This document shows positions 1 through 4,106 of a stretch of 5,368 bases of DNA, one piece after another. The position numbers and the translations under genes are program-made. The notes under the pieces are model-generated. The model was not told the DNA's origin. It did no database searches and saw nothing but the letters and a program-made list of their open reading frames with translations. Positions within the stretch are counted from its first letter, which is position 1. The number at the start of each line of letters is the position of its first letter. The stretch is from positions 1 to 5,368 of the forward strand of contig JAAGZM010000498.1 of assembly GCA_024206355.1 (NCBI GenBank). Direction: 5' to 3'. Origin of the DNA: Gammaproteobacteria bacterium (GTDB lineage Bacteria > Pseudomonadota > Gammaproteobacteria > Enterobacterales > GCA-2746155).

Positions 1-298
1 ACGTCGTGTTGAAATAGCAAGAGCTCTTGCCGCTGCGCCAAGTTTTATCCTTCTAGATGAACCTTTTGCAGGAGTTGACCCAATATCAGTAAGTGATATT
101 AAAACAATCATCAAACAATTGCGTGATCGAGGGCTTGGTGTTTTAATTACCGATCATAATGTAAGAGAAACACTTGATGTTTGTGAACATGCCTATATTG
201 TTCAAGAAGGGCAAGTCATTGCAGAAGGAAATTCTGACGATATTTTGGCTAATAAGAAGGTGCGGGACGTTTATTTGGGTGAAAATTTCCGTTTATAA
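1..298 (+). CDS. lptB: LptB, lipopolysaccharide export ABC ATPase (3' end only)
   Basis: This is the last 98 codons of the cytoplasmic ATPase of the LptB2FGC complex, which powers extraction of lipopolysaccharide from the inner membrane. Base 1 belongs to a preceding codon and the frame reads from base 2; about 140 N-terminal residues (the family is about 240 aa), including Walker A, lie outside the window. Visible parts, in fragment numbering, are the end of the ABC signature (RRVEIARAL, 1-9), Walker B with catalytic Glu (FILLDEPF, 15-22), the D-loop (GVDP, 24-27) and the switch His in ITDHNVRETL (H52). The C-terminus YLGENFRL is typical of LptB. The identity is firm because DHNVRETL and GENF are LptB hallmarks and rpoN follows, as in most Gammaproteobacteria. 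There is no sign of damage; the truncation is the window edge. Confidence 0.96.
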   Translation, partial: RRVEIARALAAAPSFILLDEPFAGVDPISVSDIKTIIKQLRDRGLGVLITDHNVRETLDVCEHAYIVQEGQVIAEGNSDDILANKKVRDVYLGENFRL

Positions 299-336
299 TG
301 CTTTTGATAAGGCGACTGATGAAAAAAAGTGCTTAT

Positions 337-364
337 TTGCAGTTTCCGATTTGGTAGACTGCAA
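337..364 (+). other. Hairpin in the lptB-rpoN gap
   Basis: TTGCAGT (337-343) is exactly complementary to ACTGCAA (358-364). The inner part can continue as T·G, T-A, a one-base bulge and two C-G pairs, leaving a 5-nt loop. It sits 38 nt after the lptB stop. No run of T follows (TTATTAGG), so it is at best a weak or factor-assisted lptB terminator, or a 3'-end stabiliser. Its 3' arm touches the putative rpoN promoter at 351-379. The structure is seen in the sequence; its function is inference. Confidence 0.35.
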
Positions 365-379
365 TTATTAGGCTAAAAT
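351..379 (+). promoter_or_regulatory. Putative sigma-70 promoter of the rpoN operon
   Basis: A -35-like TTGGTA (351-356, 4/6 to TTGACA) is separated by exactly 17 nt from a -10-like TAAAAT (374-379, 5/6 to TATAAT). Transcription would start near 386, giving an rpoN 5' leader of about 73 nt. The position in the gap between lptB and rpoN fits a separate promoter for rpoN-hpf-ptsN-rapZ-ptsO in addition to read-through from lptB. In AT-rich DNA such matches arise by chance, so confidence is moderate. The direct repeat AATTATTAG (363-371 and 377-385) flanks and overlaps the -10 and could be an operator or chance. Confidence 0.4.
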
Positions 380-416
380 TATTAGTAGGAAGATAGATCA
401 TTTTTTACTAAAAAAT

Positions 417-458
417 AAAGGGAAAATGTATTGCTGAATTCGTTCAGCTAAATTGTCA
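417..458 (+). promoter_or_regulatory. rpoN translation-initiation region: mini-ORF and UUCG hairpin
   Basis: The only purine-rich Shine-Dalgarno-like stretch before rpoN, AAAGGG (417-422), is 36 nt from the rpoN ATG at 459. Three nt after it is an ATG (426-428) opening a three-codon reading frame, Met-Tyr-Cys-stop (TGA 435-437). From 433 to 448 lies a perfect 6-bp stem, GCTGAA/TTCAGC, closing a TTCG tetraloop; the TGA falls inside its 5' arm. No Shine-Dalgarno match lies 5-10 nt before 459. These sequence facts are direct. That the element controls rpoN translation, for example by ribosome stopping at the mini-ORF and opening the hairpin, is inference. Confidence 0.4.
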
Positions 459-1979
459 ATGAAACCAACACTTCAACTTAGAATCGGACAACAACTGACC
501 ATGACGCCTCAGTTGCAACAAGCGATTCGATTATTACAACTTTCAAGCTTGGAATTACAAGCAGAAATCCAGGAAGCACTGGAGGCTAATCCTCTACTTG
601 AATCTACTGAAGATGATATTCCTTCTGAGCAAGGAACTAATCAGGAAAAGACTGCTGATGATAACTTAGATAATAGCGAGCACCACAGTTCAATTGATAC
701 CCATGAAGCACTTTCTCAAGAAGTTGTAGCAAAAGATCTTCCTGTTGATACTCAATGGGATAACTGGGAAGCATCTCCGCCATCTAGTGGTTCTAGCAAT
801 AATTTTGATGGTGATCAAAACTTTGAATTTCAAGGCAAGACAACAGAGTCATTACAAGATCATCTCTTGTGGCAAATGCAATTAACACCATTTTCAGATA
901 GAGACATGGTTTTAGCGACAACAATTATTGATTCTGTCAGTGATGATGGTTATTTAAACTCTACTTTGGAAGATATTCGACAAAGTGTTGGGCAAGAAAT
1001 TATGCCTGATGTAGAATCTGATGATGAAGAAGTAATTACTGAACATCTAATACAACAGGAAAATGAGATCCTGGCTGTTTTGCATAGAATTCAAAATTTT
1101 GATCCTATTGGCGTGGCAAGTAGAGATCTAGCAGAGTGCCTGCTCGTTCAATTGGCGCAATTTGAAGATAAGACTCCTGAAATTCTCGATGCTGAGATGA
1201 TTATTCAAGATTACTTTGATGAATTAGGAAGTCGAAACTACAAATTAATACTCCGTAAGACTCGATTTAGCGAAGAACGATTGAAGAATACGATGCGCCT
1301 AATTCAGACTCTAAATCCAAAACCAGGTGATAGCATTTCCACGAATGTAGCTGAATATGTCACACCTGATGTGTATGTCTATAAAGATAAAGGTCAGTGG
1401 GTTGTTAAACTGAGCAAAGAATCTGCTCCTAAGATCAGAGTAAATCAGTCCTATGCAAGTTTAATTAAGCGAGCCGATAATTCTCCTGATAATACTTTTT
1501 TGCAGAATAATCTGCAGGAAGCAAGGTGGTTTATTAAAAGCTTAACTAGTCGAAATGAAACATTATTAAACGTTACACGTTGTATTGTTGATTATCAGTT
1601 AGGATTTTTTGAGTATGGTGAGGAAGCCATGCGTCCTCTAGTGCTTTCCGATATTGCAGAAGAAGTTGAAATGCATGAATCTACAATATCAAGGGTAACG
1701 ACTCAAAAATACATGCATACCCCCAAAGGGATATTTGAGCTGAAGTATTTTTTCTCTAGTCATGTAGCAACTGCTGCAGGCGGAGAGTGTTCATCCACTG
1801 CTATTAAGGCATTAATTAAAAAGCTGATTGCTGCAGAGCAATCAAAGAAACCACTGAGTGACAGTAAGCTAGCGACCATTCTTGAAGATCAAGGAATTAA
1901 AGTTGCTCGTAGAACTGTTGCCAAATATAGAGAAGCAATGTTTATACCTCCATCAAACGAGCGAAAAACATTGCTTTAA
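459..1979 (+). CDS. rpoN: RNA polymerase sigma-54 factor RpoN
   Basis: Sigma-54 recruits core RNA polymerase to -24/-12 promoters and needs AAA+ activators to open DNA; it governs nitrogen assimilation, motility and other alternative programmes. The 506-aa product is longer than E. coli RpoN (477). Region I, the Gln/Leu-rich activator-responsive part, is residues 1-48 (QQLTMTPQLQQAIRLLQLS). An acidic, low-complexity region II follows to about 125, then the core-binding domain to about 300 (RIQNFDPIGVASRDL at 210-224). The DNA-binding domain has its helix-turn-helix at about 398-418 (MHESTISRVTTQKY) and an intact RpoN box ARRTVAKYRE at 483-492. The ATG at 459 is chosen because it gives the family N-terminus MKPTLQLR; an in-frame TTG at 453 would add only two residues. 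An acidic insertion of about 20 residues lies near 182-203. hpf follows 30 nt downstream. Confidence 0.98.
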   Translation: MKPTLQLRIGQQLTMTPQLQQAIRLLQLSSLELQAEIQEALEANPLLESTEDDIPSEQGTNQEKTADDNLDNSEHHSSIDTHEALSQEVVAKDLPVDTQWDNWEASPPSSGSSNNFDGDQNFEFQGKTTESLQDHLLWQMQLTPFSDRDMVLATTIIDSVSDDGYLNSTLEDIRQSVGQEIMPDVESDDEEVITEHLIQQENEILAVLHRIQNFDPIGVASRDLAECLLVQLAQFEDKTPEILDAEMIIQDYFDELGSRNYKLILRKTRFSEERLKNTMRLIQTLNPKPGDSISTNVAEYVTPDVYVYKDKGQWVVKLSKESAPKIRVNQSYASLIKRADNSPDNTFLQNNLQEARWFIKSLTSRNETLLNVTRCIVDYQLGFFEYGEEAMRPLVLSDIAEEVEMHESTISRVTTQKYMHTPKGIFELKYFFSSHVATAAGGECSSTAIKALIKKLIAAEQSKKPLSDSKLATILEDQGIKVARRTVAKYREAMFIPPSNERKTLL

Positions 1980-2009
1980 ATATTGCAATTAAAATAGAAG
2001 GAAGAAATA

Positions 2010-2297
2010 ATGCAAATTAATCTGACAGGTCATCATATCGATATAACTGATTCCCTCAGAGACTATGTAAATGAAAAATTTGGTAAATTAGAACGCCATT
2101 TTGATCACATTAATAATGTGCACGTTATTCTTAGTGTAGAAAAATTAAGGCAAATTGCTGAATCAAATATGCATATTAATGGCGGAGAAATTTTTGCTAA
2201 TTCTGAAGATTCTGATATGTATGCATCAATTGATTCTCTAGTTGATAAACTCGATAGACAATTAATTAAGCATAAAGAAAAGATGCTTCGCCGCTAA
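2010..2297 (+). CDS. hpf: Ribosome hibernation promoting factor, short form
   Basis: HPF binds the 30S subunit decoding region in stationary phase and promotes 100S ribosome dimers, protecting idle ribosomes. The 95-aa product has exactly the length of E. coli HPF and aligns from end to end: MQINLTGHHIDITDSLR at the start, FDHINNVHVIL around 31-41, HINGGEIFA around 55-63, and SDMYASIDSLVDKLDRQL around 68-85, ending in the basic tail HKEKMLRR. It lacks the C-terminal dimerisation domain of long HPF, so dimerisation would need a partner such as RMF, as known for short-HPF species. A good Shine-Dalgarno, AAGGA at 1998-2002, is 7 nt before the ATG, in contrast to rpoN just upstream. It is probably cotranscribed with rpoN (30-nt gap), and a hairpin follows its stop. 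Confidence 0.97.
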   Translation: MQINLTGHHIDITDSLRDYVNEKFGKLERHFDHINNVHVILSVEKLRQIAESNMHINGGEIFANSEDSDMYASIDSLVDKLDRQLIKHKEKMLRR

Positions 2298-2317
2298 TAT
2301 TTATTAAGAAAAAAGAA

Positions 2318-2347
2318 CCAGAGTAAGAATACCAGTTTTTACTCTGG
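2318..2347 (+). other. Strong hairpin between hpf and ptsN
   Basis: CCAGAGTAAGAA (2318-2329) pairs with TTTTTACTCTGG (2336-2347) as a 12-bp stem with one G·T pair and a 6-nt loop TACCAG. It begins 21 nt after the hpf stop and ends 25 nt before the ptsN start. No T-run follows on the + strand, so it is unlikely to be a full terminator for the operon. The A-rich tract before it (2307-2317) would read as a U-rich tract after the hairpin on the - strand, so it could terminate antisense transcription. More likely roles are partial attenuation or protection of the 3' end of an hpf-containing transcript, making hpf and ptsN levels differ. The structure is visible; the role is inference. Confidence 0.5.
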
Positions 2348-2372
2348 ATTCTGACAACCAAAGATAACTATT

Positions 2373-2831
2373 ATGAATGATCATGAGCAGACTAGAGTCC
2401 ATCATTTTAAAGGATTCTTAAATAAGAAAAAGTTATTTGAATCTCTTGCAGAGATTTTAAGCCAAGGTAAAGGGCCATCGTTACATCGTATTCTTGATGG
2501 TCTAAATGCTAGAGAAAAATTAGGCTCTACCTGTATTGGCAAAGGTGTAGCAATACCTCATTGTAAGATGGCTATTGATAACCCAAAAGCGGTATTGATG
2601 ATCTTGGATGAAGGTATTAAATATTCTAATCTTTGTTCACCCAATGTCGATATTATTTTTGGCCTACTTGTTCCATCAGAAAACTGTGATCAACATCTAC
2701 ATTTATTAAGTAATATCGCTAAGCTTTGTGAAGAAGAAAATTGGTTAGACGATCTTAGAAAACTTGAGTCTGACCAAGATATTATTCAATATATTTCGAA
2801 TATAGATACAAGTTTAGGTGAACTTTTATGA
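2373..2831 (+). CDS. ptsN: Nitrogen PTS EIIA protein PtsN (EIIA-Ntr)
   Basis: PtsN is the terminal phosphate acceptor of the nitrogen PTS (PtsP to NPr to PtsN). It transports no sugar; its phosphorylation state regulates potassium uptake and other targets in the cytoplasm. The 152-aa protein is a PTS EIIA type-2 domain with REKLGST (47-53) and phospho-acceptor His63 in GVAIPHCK (58-65). HLHLLSNIAKL (108-118) matches the second conserved His-containing stretch, and GLLVPS (97-102) is also typical. The N-terminus is about 10 residues shorter than in E. coli (163 aa), and an in-frame TGA at 2352-2354 prevents much upstream extension. Cys64 after the catalytic His replaces the usual small residue, and there are five cysteines in all (54, 64, 88, 105, 119). 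The Shine-Dalgarno is weak. The stop overlaps the rapZ start as ATGA, indicating translational coupling. Confidence 0.95.
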   Translation: MNDHEQTRVHHFKGFLNKKKLFESLAEILSQGKGPSLHRILDGLNAREKLGSTCIGKGVAIPHCKMAIDNPKAVLMILDEGIKYSNLCSPNVDIIFGLLVPSENCDQHLHLLSNIAKLCEEENWLDDLRKLESDQDIIQYISNIDTSLGELL

Positions 2832-3682
2832 AATTAGTTATCCTCAGTGGCCGTTCAGGTGCCGGTAAAACGGTTGCTTTACATGCCTTAGAAGATCAGG
2901 AATTTTATTGTATTGATAATTTACCTATCAGCATGCTTCCGGAACTGATCAACAAACTTCAAGGAAAAGAACAGGCGATAGCGATTAGTATTGATGCTAG
3001 AGGACTTTCTGATGAGTTGTCTCTCTTTGGTGGCGTTTATCAAAAGTTACGTACCTATGAAAATATGCAAATTGAAGTACTTTATCTTGATGCCGATGAC
3101 ACGACTTTACTCAAACGATTTAGCGAAACACGCCGCCGCCATCCCTTAACACAAGATGGTATATCATTAAGGGAAGCTATCGCTAAAGAAAAAGATTTAC
3201 TTGAATCGATTACATTAGCTGCTGAACTACAAATTGATACCAGTCGACTGAATGTACATCAACTGACCGATTTAGTTAAATCAAGAGTGCTTGGTAGCAG
3301 TTCAAGCCTTGATTTAATGTTCGTATCCTTTGGTTATAAATATGGTATACCTGCAGATGCTGATTTCGTATTTGACGCTCGTTGTCTGCCGAATCCATAT
3401 TGGGATGAAAATTTAAGAAGCTATACGGGGCGTGATAAACCTGTTATTGAGTTCTTAGGTGAACAATCCAGAGTTCAGGAATTTTTCTGGCAGGTTAAAG
3501 TATTTCTTCATACATGGTTACCTCGTTTTGAGACAGATAATCGAAGTTATCTAACTGTTGCAATAGGTTGTACTGGAGGTCAGCATCGCTCAGTTTATAT
3601 GTCAGAACAGTTGGCTAGGCATTTTGAAAAAGAACATTCAAAAGTTAATATTAGGCATCGAGAACTGGACTCTGTTTCCTAA
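2828..3682 (+). CDS. rapZ: RapZ, P-loop RNase adapter / nucleotide-binding protein
   Basis: In E. coli RapZ binds glucosamine-6-phosphate and the sRNAs GlmY and GlmZ and delivers GlmZ to RNase E, tuning GlmS and cell-wall precursor supply. The 284-aa product equals the E. coli length. The N-terminal P-loop domain carries Walker A GRSGAGKT (8-15), ALEDQEFYCIDNLP (20-33), a Walker-B-like VLYLDAD (84-90) and ETRRRHPL (100-107). The C-terminal domain has SFGYKYGIPADADFVFD (167-183), LPNPYWD (187-193) and GCTGGQHRSVYMSEQLA (247-263). The protein ends RHRELDSVS, without the Lys-Arg-Lys of the E. coli C-terminus, and has Tyr191 where E. coli has His190. Family membership is certain; use of the GlmY/GlmZ mechanism in this organism is not, because those sRNAs are best known from enteric bacteria. 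The gene overlaps ptsN by 4 nt and lies 2 nt before ptsO. Confidence 0.97.
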   Translation: MKLVILSGRSGAGKTVALHALEDQEFYCIDNLPISMLPELINKLQGKEQAIAISIDARGLSDELSLFGGVYQKLRTYENMQIEVLYLDADDTTLLKRFSETRRRHPLTQDGISLREAIAKEKDLLESITLAAELQIDTSRLNVHQLTDLVKSRVLGSSSSLDLMFVSFGYKYGIPADADFVFDARCLPNPYWDENLRSYTGRDKPVIEFLGEQSRVQEFFWQVKVFLHTWLPRFETDNRSYLTVAIGCTGGQHRSVYMSEQLARHFEKEHSKVNIRHRELDSVS

Positions 3683-3684
3683 TA

Positions 3685-3978
3685 ATGTCTGATGATAAAA
3701 TTGTTCAATCTAATTGCAAAATAGTCAATAAACAAGGACTCCACACTCGCTCTGCAGCAGCGATTGTTGAAGTAGCCAATCGTTATCAATGCTCTATCAC
3801 TATTGGAAGTGATAAAGGTGAGTCTGACGCACGAGATATGATAAGACTTATACTGCTTGAAGCCTCAAAAGGAACCGAAGTATCTATCTCTGCTAAAGGT
3901 GAAAATGCTACCAAAGCTGTAATTGCAATGAAAGAACTTATCGATGCTGGATTTTATGAACAAGAAGATGAAGTTTAA
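3685..3978 (+). CDS. ptsO: Phosphocarrier NPr (HPr-like, nitrogen PTS)
   Basis: NPr carries phosphate from PtsP (EI-Ntr) to PtsN. The 97-aa protein is a single HPr fold with the active-site histidine His20 in KQGLHTRSAAAIV (16-28). Arg22 is kept, but the common GLHARPA reads GLHTRSA, so Ala becomes Thr21 and Pro becomes Ser23; loss of this Pro also occurs in other NPr proteins. Where HPr has regulatory Ser46, this protein has Asp51 in DARDMIRLILL (48-58). The C-terminal part KELIDAGFYEQEDEV is acidic, as in many NPrs. The ATG lies 2 nt after the rapZ stop with no good Shine-Dalgarno, so translation is probably coupled to rapZ. Location next to ptsN and rapZ identifies it as NPr rather than the sugar-PTS HPr. 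The gene for EI-Ntr (ptsP) is not in the window. Confidence 0.95.
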   Translation: MSDDKIVQSNCKIVNKQGLHTRSAAAIVEVANRYQCSITIGSDKGESDARDMIRLILLEASKGTEVSISAKGENATKAVIAMKELIDAGFYEQEDEV

Positions 3979-3986
3979 TTGACAAA

Positions 3987-4005
3987 TATTGTAATCATTA
4001 TCAAT
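3987..4005 (+). promoter_or_regulatory. Putative Fur box upstream of mgtE
   Basis: The 15-mer TTGTAATCATTATCA (3989-4003) matches the 7-1-7 Fur consensus TGATAATNATTATCA at 12 of 14 informative positions; the right arm ATTATCA is perfect. The wider 19-bp form matches at 14 of 18. A further Fur-like unit, AATGACAAT (8/9 to AATGATAAT), follows at 4003-4011. The site overlaps the putative -35 element of the mgtE promoter, where bound Fur would block transcription. The match is seen in the sequence; Fur regulation is inference, and AT-rich intergenic DNA raises the chance of false matches. Confidence 0.42.
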
Positions 4006-4026
4006 GACAATGTGCTAATCTATACT
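3998..4026 (+). promoter_or_regulatory. Putative sigma-70 promoter of mgtE
   Basis: TTATCA (3998-4003, 4/6 to TTGACA) is followed after exactly 17 nt by TATACT (4021-4026, 5/6 to TATAAT). Transcription would start near 4033, giving mgtE a leader of about 74 nt that contains the 4060-4082 inverted repeat. The placement 20-48 nt after the ptsO stop supports mgtE being able to form its own transcription unit. The -35 lies inside the Fur-like site. Confidence 0.42.
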
Positions 4027-4059
4027 CGCTAAAAATTATTACTTGAACCACTGCATTAT

Positions 4060-4086
4060 TAACTAAGTTATCAACTTAGTTATCAA
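4060..4086 (+). repeat. 12-bp tandem repeat that is also a perfect inverted repeat, mgtE leader
   Basis: AACTAAGTTATC (4061-4072) is followed by AACTTAGTTATC (4073-4084) and a further AA, a 12-bp tandem repeat with one mismatch. The same bases form a perfect 10-bp inverted repeat, TAACTAAGTT (4060-4069) with AACTTAGTTA (4073-4082), around a 3-nt loop. The hairpin is AT-rich with few G-C pairs, and it is followed by TCAATTTCTT rather than a clean T-run. It might be a weak terminator for the rpoN operon, a leader structure affecting mgtE, or a dimeric operator with two AGTTATCAA half-sites 12 nt apart. The repeat is certain; its role is open. Confidence 0.5.
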
Positions 4087-4106
4087 TTTCTTAACCGGAC
4101 TCGAAG

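Noticed and set aside
294..299. Perfect TATAAT at the lptB stop codon as an rpoN promoter -10
   Set aside because: At 16-18 nt upstream only T-rich sequence without a -35 match is present, and there is no extended TG element. The 351-379 pair fits better.
174..371. 65-codon + strand reading frame over the lptB end and the following gap
   Set aside because: It overlaps the lptB 3' end in another frame, has no Shine-Dalgarno or recognisable protein features, and its tail is the gap containing the 337-364 hairpin. Treated as a shadow.
453..458. TTG start giving rpoN two extra residues (Met-Ser)
   Set aside because: The ATG at 459 gives the family N-terminus MKPTLQLR, and the TTG has no ribosome-binding site.
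2318..2350. Intrinsic terminator ending transcription after hpf
   Set aside because: The stem is strong but ATTCTGAC follows instead of a T-run, and ptsN-rapZ-ptsO are normally cotranscribed with rpoN. Kept as a hairpin, not called a terminator.
2847..2863. Second GG-N10-GC sigma-54-like spacing at the start of rapZ
   Set aside because: The bases other than GG and GC fit poorly; it encodes the Walker A Gly/Arg/Ser/Ala codons and is best explained by coding constraint.
3979..3984. Perfect TTGACA directly after the ptsO stop as the mgtE -35
   Set aside because: At 16-18 nt downstream there is no -10-like hexamer; the nearest, TATCAA (3999-4004), is only 14 nt away. TTATCA/TATACT with 17-nt spacing is a better promoter. 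Use as an alternative cannot be fully excluded.
4068..4086. DnaA-box-like TTATCAACT
   Set aside because: Only 7 of 9 match TTATCCACA, including loss of a core C, and no origin features or dnaA/gidA/parA genes are nearby.
3979..4106. Mg2+-sensing M-box riboswitch before mgtE
   Set aside because: The leader after the likely transcription start is only about 74 nt, too short for an M-box, and shows one simple hairpin instead of the multi-helix layout.
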